From Orientia tsutsugamushi str. Boryong (lineage in GTDB: Bacteria; Pseudomonadota; Alphaproteobacteria; Rickettsiales; Rickettsiaceae): 64,000 nt of DNA. The stretch spans positions 62,001 to 126,000 of the forward strand of contig NC_009488.1 of NCBI RefSeq assembly GCF_000063545.1. The letters are read 5' to 3'. Of the stretch, positions 47,883 to 58,180 are shown piece by piece. The position numbers and the translations under genes are program-made. The notes below the pieces were generated by a model that was given only the letters and a program-made list of their open reading frames with translations, did not search any database and was not told where the DNA came from. Within the stretch, counting starts at the first letter, position 1. Each line of letters starts with the position of its first letter.

Positions 47883-49801
47883 TGGATTACGTAATATACA
47901 CATTTGGTGGTGGAGATCTGTTATGGCATGTGTTTAATGGCATAGGCAGAGGTCTTTGCTTCAAATAGCGAATACTTCACTCCAGTGGGTCACTTAGCCT
48001 TGACTATTGGTGGCATATGGGCTGCTACTAGGGCTATTTTTAGAGGAAATATCGGCATCTTTGCTATGGGAATGGTTTTTTCCATCGATATTTATTTTTA
48101 CGCTGTTATTTGCCCCCAAATCTACTGTTTGGCTGAAGGATGAAGTATCAATGAGTGCGCCAGTAAAGGTTGATAATATCCCATAAGTATTGCAATGTTT
48201 GCTTCTCTTTCATCGCAAACGAGTTACTTTGTATCTAAAATGTTGGAACAGCATCTTTTGCCAGCTTATGAAGGACTATCGAGCAGAAAAACTGGTATTA
48301 TGTTTGGAGCTAAGGCTGTAGCTAAGATTCGAGATGTGCAAATACAGGATCCAATAACTTTAACTAATACGAAGGAATTCCTTAGACAATGCTTTATGAA
48401 GCCTTACATCATAGGCAATATTCTAGGTAAAAAAGCTGCTGCTCAACAAACTAACGACATTATAGGATTTATCGAGCAAAATATACCTAATAATTTTGGT
48501 ATTTATTATCGCGAGCCTAGTAATTTAGCCATTAGTTTCAAGACCTGTAGACAAGCTACTCCATTGATTAAAGCGGCAATTCATAAAGAATTAAATGAAG
48601 GACTCCTAACAAAGTTTGCAGCTGCGATTGGAGTTCAATCTGATAAGTCAAATATGTTAAGTCAAAGACTAAAAGTCATGACTGGAGACACACTAAAATA
48701 TTTACAGAGAGAGCAACAAGATATTCATGAATGGATGAAGCAAGCGATGTTACTTAATGCTAATCGTGAGTCATATGATGACTGGCGTGAGAAGTTTTCG
48801 TTATCAAGAATTTATTCTAATTTAGTTAGTATGCATGCAATTAGAGGGCTATTTCAACAGTCATTTTCGTACTTAGTAGCTGGCGAAATGGCTGCTCACA
48901 TGATGCCTATTTTACAATCTGTTTTTTTTGCATTAGTAGTCTCAATGATCTTTATTGTATTTCCAATGGGCCTATTACCTGGCGGCTACAATATACTCAA
49001 AACCTGGATTCTATTAATAATATGGGTCAGCAGCTGGCCAGTATTTTTTACAATAATCCATTGCCTAGGAATGATCAGCTTATCCAGTAAATCTGGAGCT
49101 TTTGGTAATGATTATGGCTTGAATATGCTATCGCAAGGAAGCTTCGCAGAGATGATTTTATATAGCTATGCGACGTTTCAAATGCTTGCATCATCGATAC
49201 CAATGCTTTCTTGGGCAGTGATAAAAGCTTGTGCTCATGCTACAGCTAACTTGGCCAGCCAGTTCTCTCCTATACCAGTTGCTAGCAGCTTAGGCAGTAA
49301 CATAGTCGACAATAACTTGAGTATGGATAATTACAGCATAGGCAATAGAACTATCTCTCAACAAAACCTAGCTCCTTCATTACATATGGCTAATATTATC
49401 AATGATGGTGGTAGAACAGTCACTACAACGGCTGATGGTCGACAAATTATAAATGAAAACGTAGATTCATTGGGAAATAACTTCCGAGCTTCTGCTATGC
49501 TACAAGCTGGATATCAAAACCAGTTTACGCACTCTCAGAGCATTCTTGATTCACTGACAAAAAGAGAGGCCAATCTTATTTCAACAGGAAACTCCATTAC
49601 CATGGAAATAGAGCCGACAGGATAACTCACGATGAAGCTCAGTCTATAAGCATCACTGATAGTGAATCTCAAGCTCTACAGGAGGTTGGTTCTAGTAGCA
49701 TTGCTACTACTGATCATACAGGTAGTAGCCACAGTAAAAGTAGTGGAACTAGTGCTAGTGCTGGTGGTAGAGCATTTTTTGCACAAGTTAAAGTTGAAGG
49801 A
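47882..49801 (+). pseudogene. traG: traG copy 2, multiple frameshifts
   Basis: The same two 5' frameshifts as copy 1 are present, plus a private 1-bp deletion at about 48178 (AATATCCCAT against AATATTCCCAT) that creates an early TAA. The largest open part (48195-49625, 476 aa) has the hydrophobic segments MMPILQSVFFALVVSMIFIVFP and ILLIIWVSSWPVFFTIIH expected of inner-membrane TraG. After 49625 another frame (RADRITHDEAQSISITDSESQ... GGRAFFAQVKVEG) continues TraG and then runs without a break into TPR repeats. The gene lacks its normal C-terminal region. Confidence 0.85.
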
Positions 49802-50524
49802 GTGGAAAGACATAACAATAAAGGAGCTTCTTTAGCTAGATTAGGACAGTATGAAGATGCAATGGAAAATTTTGATATTGCTATTAAGTACAGATCAGAT
49901 AATCCAGAAGCTTATTATAACAAAGGCATAGCGTTAATGAATTTAGGATACATTCAAAATGCAATCGAAAACTATGATATAGCTATTAAATATAGACCAG
50001 ATTATGCAGAAGCTTATATTAATAAAGGTTTAACTTTAGCATTTTTAGGGCAATTGCAGAATGCAATAGAACATTTTGATTTAGCTATTAAATACGATCC
50101 TAGTTGTGTGAAATCATACTGTAATAAAGGGTATATATTAAGCTTATTGAATAGATATTCTGAAGCAATAGAAAGCTGTAACATAGCTATTAAATATGAT
50201 CCAAATTGTGCGGATATTTATTATAATAAAGGAATGATTCTTGAGAAATTAGGTAAACACCAAAAAGCGATAGAAAATTTTGACATTGCTATCGCTATTA
50301 AGTACAAACCTAATTTTGCTGAAAACTATCTTGAAAAAGGAATTTCATTAGTAAGTTTAGGACAGTACTCAAAAGCTAAGGAGAATTTTAACTTAGCTAT
50401 TAAATATAATCCTAATATCATTGCAGAATACGAAGCAATGTTTAAAAAGTTAACAGAATTAGAGAATTTTACTGGAGTAAAAGAGTATGAGCAAAAACTA
50501 CAGATTTTGAAAAAATACTCTTGA
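49802..50524 (+). CDS. TPR-repeat segment inserted in the traG 3' end
   Basis: About 240 residues with six to seven TPR units of 34 residues (for example ENYDIAIKYRPDYAEAYINKGLTLAFLGQLQNAI). One unit holds a duplicated AIAIK. It is in frame with the preceding TraG sequence and has only a GTG (49802) as possible own start. The terminal TGA overlaps the traD ATG (TGATG), the spacing expected of native traG-traD. This suggests the TPR block was inserted inside traG, not beside it. It may be expressed as a free TPR protein or as a TraG-TPR tail. Confidence 0.7.
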   Translation: MERHNNKGASLARLGQYEDAMENFDIAIKYRSDNPEAYYNKGIALMNLGYIQNAIENYDIAIKYRPDYAEAYINKGLTLAFLGQLQNAIEHFDLAIKYDPSCVKSYCNKGYILSLLNRYSEAIESCNIAIKYDPNCADIYYNKGMILEKLGKHQKAIENFDIAIAIKYKPNFAENYLEKGISLVSLGQYSKAKENFNLAIKYNPNIIAEYEAMFKKLTELENFTGVKEYEQKLQILKKYS

Positions 50525-52278
50525 TGAATTTTCAGAATCAAGGCAATTTCACAAGGGGATCGCAGTTATTTGCTCATAAGTTAAGAATGTTTGGGCAAGG
50601 TAGTGCCAATGTTTTTACAATTGGGTTAGGATTATCGATATTCTGGATTATATGTCGATTATATCAAAAAGTTTTTCTGAGCAGTTTGTATTATTTTGCG
50701 ATTGAGCGATATGTACAGCTTAAGCTAACAATTGGTGAACATTTTTATGATATCGATCAAATAGGAATCGTATTTTATAGTTTAAGGTTTAAAAAATGGA
50801 TACACCTCAATGCTCAGGACTTTCTACATGAATTTTATACAGGTCAACATGGATTTAAAATACAGCAATTATGGGAATTCCTAATCAATTCAGCATTATT
50901 AGAAGGATTAATTGTTTTTGCTATTGGTGTGATAATCTCAATTGTTTTCTTTACGGCTCAAGGTAAAAAAACGATTATTAAGGCTAAAATTAGAGGTGCT
51001 GATTTTGTACGGAGTAGAAATCTAGCTAAAATGCTAAAAAGCGCTAAAAAGGCCTCGAAAATCTGTTTTGGAGGCTTGCCATTAGTAAAGAATAGTGAAA
51101 GGCTGCACATTCTTATTACCGGAACAACAGGTACTGGTAAAACTAATATGCTTAACGAACTGCTACCACAAATTCGATCACAACAGGATCGAGCAATAAT
51201 TATAGACCTTACTGGAGCTTTTACTGATAGATTTTTTGATTCTAAATGTGATAAGCTGCTTAATCCTTTGGAAAAAAATAGCGAGCAATGGTTGCCTTGG
51301 AACGATTGTTTTGAAGCAGCTGATTTTCATGATATAGCTAGTAGTTTTAGTAATTATACCCATAGAATCGATGACTTTTTTGCTAAAAATGCTGAATTAG
51401 TCTTGTCTGAAGCATTGAAGCTATATCAGGATGACAAAGATATCATAAAATTAATTCATACAATCATTTACTCTGATAATAGACAATTTGTAAAAGCTTT
51501 TAGAAACACCGCTGTATCAGGCATTATAAGCGAAAGCGCGCCTGAAACTTCTGCGGGAATTCAATCTACTCTTGGAAAGAATATTACTTCGCTACAATAT
51601 TTAAAGCCTGGAGGTAATTTTAGCATCAAGGAATGGTTTAGTAATTCTGCTGAAACTGGATGGCTATTTATCACAGCTACTCCAAGTCAAAGAGCTACTT
51701 TACAGCCACTTATTTCAGCATGGATAAGTATAGCTATCAAAGCTTTGATGTGTAGAAATCCTAATCATGATAACAAAAACATATGGTTTATACTTGATGA
51801 ACTGCCAGCTCTACAAAAAGTTTCATCTTTACCAGTTGCTTTAGCTGAAAGTAGAAAGTATGGAGGCTGCTTTGTTGCTGGGTTGCAGAACATTCATCAA
51901 TTAGAAGCAATATATGGTTCTGCTGAATGTGCTTCTATGCTTGATTTGTTTAATAGTAAATTTATTTTTCGAGTTAGCGATCAGGTTACAGCTTATAAAT
52001 CAGCATTAACACTAGGTGAGGAAGAAATTATTGAAACTCAAGAGAACTTGTCATATGGATCAAATACTATGCGAGATGGAGTAAATATGAATAATGTTGA
52101 GCGTAAAAAGCTTTTAGTTATGCCATCTGAAATTATGAATCTACCAGACCTTACATGTTATGTAAAGCTTGTTGGTAACTTTCCCATCACAAAACTAACT
52201 ATGAAGCTACAAAACTTAAATATAGCATATGTTTGGGGATATACATTGCTCAAAAAACTTAAGTTAGTGAATTATTAA
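50524..52278 (+). CDS. traD: F-type coupling protein TraD, intact
   Basis: 584 residues from ATG 50524 (a TTG one codon earlier is also in frame). Two membrane segments (about 30-60 and 122-145) precede the VirD4/TraD ATPase. Walker A is GTTGTGKTNM near residue 200, Walker B is IWFILDELPAL near 418, and CFVAGLQNIHQLEAIYG follows. TraD couples the relaxosome to the transfer channel. It is the only undamaged large tra gene here and is shorter than F TraD (about 717), lacking the C-terminal TraM-binding tail, as usual in rickettsial versions. Positions 51370-52278 correspond to the broken copy at 9090-10910. Confidence 0.92.
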   Translation: MNFQNQGNFTRGSQLFAHKLRMFGQGSANVFTIGLGLSIFWIICRLYQKVFLSSLYYFAIERYVQLKLTIGEHFYDIDQIGIVFYSLRFKKWIHLNAQDFLHEFYTGQHGFKIQQLWEFLINSALLEGLIVFAIGVIISIVFFTAQGKKTIIKAKIRGADFVRSRNLAKMLKSAKKASKICFGGLPLVKNSERLHILITGTTGTGKTNMLNELLPQIRSQQDRAIIIDLTGAFTDRFFDSKCDKLLNPLEKNSEQWLPWNDCFEAADFHDIASSFSNYTHRIDDFFAKNAELVLSEALKLYQDDKDIIKLIHTIIYSDNRQFVKAFRNTAVSGIISESAPETSAGIQSTLGKNITSLQYLKPGGNFSIKEWFSNSAETGWLFITATPSQRATLQPLISAWISIAIKALMCRNPNHDNKNIWFILDELPALQKVSSLPVALAESRKYGGCFVAGLQNIHQLEAIYGSAECASMLDLFNSKFIFRVSDQVTAYKSALTLGEEEIIETQENLSYGSNTMRDGVNMNNVERKKLLVMPSEIMNLPDLTCYVKLVGNFPITKLTMKLQNLNIAYVWGYTLLKKLKLVNY

Positions 52279-52517
52279 TTCAAGAATTATCCATGCTAAC
52301 TTTTAAATTAACCACTTCTTCGTTTGATAACCCAGTATTTTCAGCAATAAATTCAACTGAAAAGCCAGCTTTTAATAAGTTCCTTGCAAGCCCTTGTTTA
52401 GCCTTTACTTCACCAAGCTTTATGCCTTCAGCTCTGCCTTCATCAATATATTCCATAATCCTTTTTCTATCCTCAATTGATAAATTTTCGTCTATTACTT
52501 CTACTAATATGGAAAAC
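52279..52517 (-). pseudogene. Rpn-family gene, C-terminal fragment
   Basis: The minus strand encodes the tail ending LARNLLKAGFSVEFIAENTGLSNEEVVNLKVSMDNS, as at 10912, preceded by one GRAEG unit and EDRKRIMEYIDEG. The nine-unit repeat and the nuclease domain are lost. Its upstream edge abuts the dapD stop, marking the end of the tra duplication. Confidence 0.85.
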
Positions 52518-53368
52518 TAGCATCTTAATAAATCATTGATTGAAGTTTTAGCTCTAGTATTATTATCAACTTTCTTAATAATTACAACGCACTGCAACTG
52601 TACGTTATTTAAATGGGCCTGTGGTAAGCTTCCAGGGACTACAACTGAATTAGCTGGAATACGGCCATAAGTTACTTCTCCAGTTTTCAGATCAACTATC
52701 TTTGTTGAAGCACTAATCTGTACTCCAGTACCTATAACAGCTCCACTTTCAACTATTACTCCTTCAGCAATTTGACTCCTTGCTCCAATAAAGCAATTAT
52801 CTTCAACAATCACTGAAGCATTTTGTATTGGTTCAAGTACTCCACCTAAGCCTACTCCACCAGAAATATGACACTTATTACCAACATATGCACATGATCC
52901 AACAGTAGCCCAACTATCAATCATTGTACCGCTACCAACATACGCTCCTATATTAATAAATGATGGCATTATGACTGTGCTATGGCCAATATATGCTCCT
53001 TTTCTAATGATTGCGCCAGGTACTACTCGTATACCAAGTTCTTTAAAGTTATCTTCTTCAGATCCAGAAGAATAAAACTTCAATGGAATTTTATCATAAT
53101 AACAAGCAACTTGTGTTGATGTAAGAACGCTATCATGTAATTTAAAATACAGTAATATAGCTTTTTTAACCCACTCATTAGTGTGCCATTCTCCATTCTT
53201 TTTCTCACAAGCTCTCACTATACCTTTGTCTAGATCATCTAAAATACTTTGCAGCCATCTGCATGCTACTTTATAATCTTCAGCACCTTTAATCAACTGA
53301 TTGCGCTTTGTCCAAAAATCTTCGACTTTATTAATATATTTATATAATTTACCAGTATTTTTTTCCAT
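52517..53368 (-). CDS. dapD: 2,3,4,5-tetrahydropyridine-2,6-dicarboxylate N-succinyltransferase
   Basis: 283 residues, the usual DapD length. The N-terminal helical domain (about 1-105) is followed by a left-handed beta-helix of hexapeptide repeats (GAIIRKGAYIGHSTVIMPSFINIGAYVGSGTMIDSWATVGSCAYVG, KCHISGGVGLGGVLEP). The C-terminus has IPANSVVVPGSLP. The enzyme transfers succinyl from succinyl-CoA in the diaminopimelate/lysine pathway, in the cytoplasm. It is a housekeeping gene with an intact frame, divergent from the zinc-ribbon gene. Confidence 0.95.
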   Translation of the reverse strand: MEKNTGKLYKYINKVEDFWTKRNQLIKGAEDYKVACRWLQSILDDLDKGIVRACEKKNGEWHTNEWVKKAILLYFKLHDSVLTSTQVACYYDKIPLKFYSSGSEEDNFKELGIRVVPGAIIRKGAYIGHSTVIMPSFINIGAYVGSGTMIDSWATVGSCAYVGNKCHISGGVGLGGVLEPIQNASVIVEDNCFIGARSQIAEGVIVESGAVIGTGVQISASTKIVDLKTGEVTYGRIPANSVVVPGSLPQAHLNNVQLQCVVIIKKVDNNTRAKTSINDLLRC

Positions 53369-53466
53369 TATATTACTCTGTTTTCAAAAAACCTTTGAAC
53401 AACCTTAATCTTACATATAGAATATAGATAGATAACTTGATAGCGCAATAAAAATTTGAAACATAA
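53369..53466. promoter_or_regulatory. Divergent promoter region, dapD and zinc-ribbon gene
   Basis: A 98-bp AT-rich gap separates two divergent starts, so it should carry both promoters. TTGATAGCGC and TATAGAATATAG elements are present, but I cannot assign boxes securely. Confidence 0.35.
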
Positions 53467-54111
53467 ATGCAGATTTCATGTCCTCAATGTAATACTGTTT
53501 TTGCATTGCCTAATAATAAAAATTTAAGTTTTAAAAATATAAGAAAAATCAAATGCTCTAAGTGTCAACATATTTGGATTGGAAAATTACAGGATTTAAT
53601 ATCTGTGCCAATAACTCCAGCAAGTTTTTGTGCAACAGATTATAGTTATCAATTAGGTAACAACATATCCTCTTTATTAAATAGAGAACAATACACAGTA
53701 TCAATATCTAGATATTCAGTAATATTGCCGTTCATATTAGCAATTTTAATTTCACTATTATTATTTTTAACAGTAAAATATAATTCAGCAGCACAAGATA
53801 TAATTTTAGGAGAAAAGAAGCACATTTCATTACATAGAGTTACATCAACATATATTCCTGAAACTAATCATAGAGTAATACAGTACATACTGTTTAACAA
53901 CTCATCAACAGCTGTTCACCTTCCAGTTATAAAAATATGCACATATGACCAAAATAAAAAACTGATAAATTATCATCTATTTAGTAATGAGGAAATAATA
54001 TTGCAAGCTAGGACTTATGCACTTGCTAAAACAAAGTTTCAGAATGATAATATTCAACTCAGCAGTTTCAGTATCAGTTTGGGAAATAATTCGTTATTTA
54101 TGATTAACTAA
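53467..54111 (+). CDS. Zinc-ribbon (MJ0042-type) membrane protein
   Basis: 214 residues. Residues 1-40 form a zinc ribbon, CPQC...CSKCQHIW, of the MJ0042/zinc_ribbon_5 type. One membrane segment lies at about 82-104 (VILPFILAILISLLLFLTV), followed by a beta-rich external region (residues 115-214) like the DUF3426 part of similar alphaproteobacterial proteins. The function of this family is unknown. It appears to be a chromosomal gene, not RAGE cargo, because it is intact and paired with dapD. Confidence 0.75.
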   Translation: MQISCPQCNTVFALPNNKNLSFKNIRKIKCSKCQHIWIGKLQDLISVPITPASFCATDYSYQLGNNISSLLNREQYTVSISRYSVILPFILAILISLLLFLTVKYNSAAQDIILGEKKHISLHRVTSTYIPETNHRVIQYILFNNSSTAVHLPVIKICTYDQNKKLINYHLFSNEEIILQARTYALAKTKFQNDNIQLSSFSISLGNNSLFMIN

Positions 54112-54906
54112 CTGATGTTATAGGATAAAATATTGAAATAGTGTCATTGCAACAAAACAAGAGTACAAACTAACTCTGAAAAAATTCTTAAATTGTTGTG
54201 AAGTATTCAAGAGTTAGAAGACATATATTTAAGAAAAGAATGCATCCGTTTATTGCTATAAAAAACCAAGTTTGATATAAAGAGTGTGTATCATCTACTA
54301 TAGGTAAAATTAAGTATTACAATGATAAAGACGACATAGGCAAATTTTTTAAACAAAAAAATATAAACCTCTATAAGCATCAAAAAACTACAACGCTTAT
54401 TCTGCCTAGGTTTAACATATTTCTTATGTTCAACTCTAATTTATAACTCAGCTCTTTATCTTTGTATACTACTTAACTTATCTTTTTCCATTATCCTAAC
54501 CTGACATTTTATGCATTCGAAAAACTAAGGTCAAATATTTTTTGGATTTTTTCTTCTATAAAGATTTTGCTTTAAAGCTTTAGAAAGACCTTGAGTATCA
54601 CGAGCCTTATAACACTTCTTTGATATTGTTTGCATGTTAGGTTTATACATTAATTTTTAACTACAAAGTTGATTATAAGGTATATTACATTAAAAAAAAA
54701 GATGTTACTAATTGATAATGTTATTATGAAGTAATATTTATCTTGACCTAACTTAAATAGTATGTCAATAACATACATAATAAGCTATAGATAATATATT
54801 TTTGTATGTCATCATAAATTAAGCTTAGCTTTTATTAGAACAATTATTTCATAGTTTTACTTTCATGAACTTAGAACACTAAAAACTATGTTTTGATATA
54901 CTGTTA
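54112..54906. other. About 800 bp intergenic region before tRNA-Thr
   Basis: No frame or RNA gene is recognisable. It is AT-rich with many stops and is probably decayed sequence. Confidence 0.45.
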
Positions 54907-54981
54907 GCCGCTATAGCTCAGTGGTAGAGCGCATCATTGGTAATGATGAGGTCGGGAGTCCGATTCTCCTTAGTGGCACCA
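54907..54981 (+). tRNA. tRNA-Thr (GGT anticodon), CCA encoded
   Basis: Acceptor stem GCCGCTA/TAGTGGC, D arm GCTC-AGTGGTAGA-GAGC-like, anticodon stem CATCA/TGATG with loop TTGGTAA (anticodon GGT), and T arm GGGAG/CTCCT with loop TCCGATT. The discriminator A is followed by an encoded CCA. All stems pair. It reads ACC/ACU threonine codons. Confidence 0.95.
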
Positions 54982-55059
54982 CTATTTTATCAGCTTTATC
55001 ACCATATTGCATTAAAAAACAGAAACATAGCTCTAAGAAAAATTTCTATTGATAAACTA
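54982..55059. other. Spacer
   Basis: Nothing recognisable. Confidence 0.4.
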
Positions 55060-55340
55060 AAAGAATATGTGTCACAATATAGTGACGCAATCAATATGAA
55101 AGGGCTGGACGGGTAGGAATAATTCAGTAAAGAGATTAAGTATTACACATAAAAAAAGCTATAAACATCCGAATGCAAAAAAGAAGAGAGATTAGAATTT
55201 TAGATAAAAAGGTACAAAGACAAAGGAAAAGTTATTGTTTTTACGAATGAAAGAGGTTTAGTTCACATAGAACTCACGGATATGCCACACAAAAGGCATA
55301 AGATGTTATAGATTTTATAATTGGCATCCATCAAAGAGAA
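55060..55340 (+). pseudogene. Possible IS630-type transposase debris
   Basis: Fragments in different frames read KVIVFTNERGLVH and HGYATQKA, which resemble the F.DESG...HGY.KKG region of IS630 transposases. Many stops intervene and the ends were not found. This is a weak call. Confidence 0.35.
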
Positions 55341-55344
55341 TTAA

Positions 55345-55440
55345 TGTTATATAGCTAAACTAGTATAAAACAGTTATGTTATATTGAAAAAATGGTTTCA
55401 AGTTAAATCAAGGAGAATAAAATATCACTGTAATATAAAT
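55345..55440. repeat. Rearranged copy of repeat R1
   Basis: AGCTAAACTAGTATAAAACAG is followed by TTATGTTATATTGAAAAAATG and a reverse-complement piece of R1 (TTTCAAGTTAAATCAAGGAG). This suggests an inversion or fold-back within the repeat. Confidence 0.55.
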
Positions 55441-55461
55441 TGATTTTAAGGGTGAAGTATT

Positions 55462-55974
55462 ATGTATGAAGATATACCTGAAGTAGATATAAATAAATTA
55501 TATGATGAGTTTATCAATCATAGTTTAGATTTATGAAATAAATTTAGCCCACCATTTTGAATCCGTTAATAGATCATGCAATAATGATAATATAAACATA
55601 CAAGTGATATGACAGTTATATTAGCATTACTTGGATATATCTTGTTAAGTGTTATAGAGCTTTATTTGATAATGATTGTATAAAAACTTAAGGATATTAC
55701 TTTATCATCTTGAGCAAATGTTGAAAAAGCGAATTTTATGTAAATCTTTTTGACAATGCATTATAATATTATGAAATATTATTGCGATAATAATGAAGGT
55801 ATTCACTATGGAATTTTATATAATGCAAGCGCAAAGGTAGAGAATACACATTATCCTACCGCTAAATTGAACTGTACAAATGACTATGATGAACTTATGA
55901 AAATAAATTGTTTCAGAGAGAATGGTGTAGCGAGTTTTACAAGATACCGTGTTAAGAATCAAGAAAAGAAATAA
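55462..55974 (+). other. Uncharacterised short frames
   Basis: A 24-codon frame (55462-55536, MYEDIPEVDINKLYDEFINHSLDL) and a 74-codon frame (55750-55974, MTMHYNIMKYYCDNNEGIHYG) are present. The second ends in the IS110 right-end sequence (RVKNQEKK), so its native end is lost. Both may be remnants of one gene between 55460 and 55945, broken by stops. I do not recognise them. Confidence 0.35.
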
Positions 55975-57059
55975 TAATTTTATAAAAAAGATGTAAGTTT
56001 TTATAAAATTATTATTTTTGCTGGATTGAAATATTGGGATTAAAAGGAGAATTATGCTTTAAAACACCGTAAATATATGTAATAACTTACGCATAGCGGC
56101 AATAAGGATAAGCATTTTGGGTTTGCCAGTATCAGACACAAACGTTGAGAAAATTGCTTGATAATACAATTATGTCTTAAGGCAGACATAGCAGGCATAT
56201 AAAAAGACCTACGTAGATCTGAATTACCAGTTCTAGAGATTCTACTAGCACCACGCACGGAACTGCCAGATTGACGATGCTTCTTAGGATTAAGACCTAC
56301 AAAAGCTACAACTTGTTTAGCAGAACTAAATTTCTCAATATTTGCTAAAAAAGCAAGAACTACAGCCTGTATTTTTGCTCCTATACCTGGTATTGACTCA
56401 AGTAACATAGCCTTATTATGAAGATCTTTGTTATTTTTAATATGGTCATTGATTAGTTGTTCAATTTCTTTAATTTGCGTTTCAAGAAATTCAATATGCA
56501 TTTGAATATTATTAGCAATTGCTTTAGACATTCCTTCTAATCTATTTGTTTCTTGTGTTTTATGCTTAATTAAAACATTCAAGCGATTAACTAGCTGCTG
56601 TAGTTCTTGAATATAATGTGGCCGGGGATGCCATGCTTCCGGTTTCATTGCTTTGCAAAAATTTGCTATTAATACACTGTCTGCTTTATCTGTTTTTGTA
56701 TGACTAAGTTTACTCGTAGTTCAAAATTATTGCCGATAAATATCGAAATAGACGTAAAAGATTCGGTCTTAGTTTTAATTTGATCTCTATCAAATATCTC
56801 TTTAGAAACATCAATTCCTACAATTATACTATTCATAATCACCAAATTTATGTTAAATATCTCAAAACCAACCTTGTAAATACAGGCTTTTTTGCCTAAG
56901 AATACCGTCCGGTTTTTAGTTAAAAAAGCTAGTTACTTATCTAAAAATTCAGGCTATTAGCCTTAGGAAAACTACTGTATACTAGCTTTCTTTTGTACTA
57001 TTGCTATAATCTTTTATTTTATTGCAATTTCACTTATTTTCATCATACAAGGAATACTT
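55946..57059 (-). mobile_element. IS110-family element, decayed copy with embedded MITE piece
   Basis: On the minus strand the left end (57059-56840) matches 12069-12291. It is followed by the transposase start MNSIIVGIDVSKE, a foreign ~75-bp stretch, and then the rest of the transposase to about 56054. The main open part (56648-56052) covers AMKPEAWHPRPHYIQELQQLV to the C-terminus, with a frameshift near the end (SQRLCLILANPK). The right-end hairpin (55969-56015) and ACGGTATC terminus are present. The copy is inactive but defines both element ends. Confidence 0.85.
56714..56792 (+). mobile_element. MITE fragment inside the decayed IS110 copy
   Basis: GTAGTTCAAAATTATTGCCG through GATAAATATCGAAATAGACG to TTTAATTTGATCTCT equals the interior of the 143-bp MITE. 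Both terminal arms are lost. It replaces about 40 codons of the transposase. Confidence 0.8.
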
Positions 57060-57357
57060 TTTGATATAGTTTATAATCTAGAATAATAAAACATTCTTAG
57101 CCTATGAACATCTGATTCTCTGCACCTTGATTCTAAAAATTAATCAGTTATGATGCGGAGATTGCTTTTTTTAATTTTTTTTTGCAAGTTCATTTGCTAA
57201 CTGGTATGCGTACACATTATCAGAATCATATTTGATAGCAAGGTTACAACTTTCCATTGCTTCTTGATATCGCCTCAATTTATTCAAAGCATTTCCTTTA
57301 TTAACATAAGCTTCTATACAATCTGGATTACACTTAATAGCTACATCTTTAGTTAAA
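57060..57357 (-). pseudogene. TPR gene 3' fragment
   Basis: The minus strand encodes IEAYVNKGNALNKLRRYQEAMESCNLAIKYDSDNVYAYQLANELAKK and a stop near 57170. The downstream flank (57068-57165) matches 63195-63290 behind the TPR gene at 63273, so this is a copy of that gene's 3' end. Its 5' side is cut by IS5 debris. Confidence 0.8.
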
Positions 57358-58063
57358 AGATTTTTTTTGCTTTTTTTCTTTTATAATTCAGAATTATTGT
57401 GAATTTTTTGTATACCTTGATATCCTGTATCAGTAATCGCTTTAACCTTAGGATGGATAAGAATTTTGGATTCCTTAAATAATCTAAAGTCATGCTTTTT
57501 ACCGTTAGAAAAATTTGTACATATTACTTGATGTGTTTTCTTGTCTACCACTATTTGAGTTTTTAGTGTATGCCTTTTCTTCTTTCCTGAATAATAGAAT
57601 TTTTGTTTTTTTTAGGTCTTTCTATAGGACTCTCAGTAGCATCAATCAAGACTACTTTATAATTCATATCACTCTTCATTAGAGCTTTACGACCTGGAAG
57701 AGCAAAGTTTGGGTGTTTAACTAGGGTATCTTCTACCAATTTAACAGATTTATATCCTGAACTTTCACTAATCCAATAGTTCTGACCTATTAAGTAGTAC
57801 GGTATTCTCTAAGGTATTCTAACGCCATCAGCAACTGCTCCTCCAAATTGAGCTTATTTTTACTCACACCTTTTGATTTCTTAAGACCATCAACTTTCCT
57901 CAAAATATCCACCATCTTTGAAAATGTTACCTTCCTTACTCCTGTTAATCGACGAAATTTTTCATCCTTTAACTCTTTAATCTTATCGAATTTCGTTATT
58001 ACCTCAAATCAGATATTTATAACACTATTCTACATCATTCTCTAGTTTCGAAAGAAGTCTATT
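57358..58063 (-). mobile_element. IS5-family element, truncated and decayed copy E
   Basis: On the minus strand the 5' end (AGACTTCTTTCGAAACTAG at 58063) and most of both transposase frames are recognisable (DATESPIERP near 57645, TDTGYQGIQKI near 57420). Frameshifts are numerous and the 3' end is missing where it meets the TPR fragment. Confidence 0.85.
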
Positions 58064-58180
58064 TTAAATTAATGCACGATATATCTCTAACTATGAAGGC
58101 ATATAGAACTTATTATGATCCCCATAGCAGAGACATTCTAGTTAACAAAAAATAGTTATGAAAATATTAACACACTTGAG

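Noticed and set aside
54907-54981. tRNA-Thr as the integration site of this RAGE
   Set aside because: No repeated copy of the tRNA 3' end and no integrase gene were found in the window.
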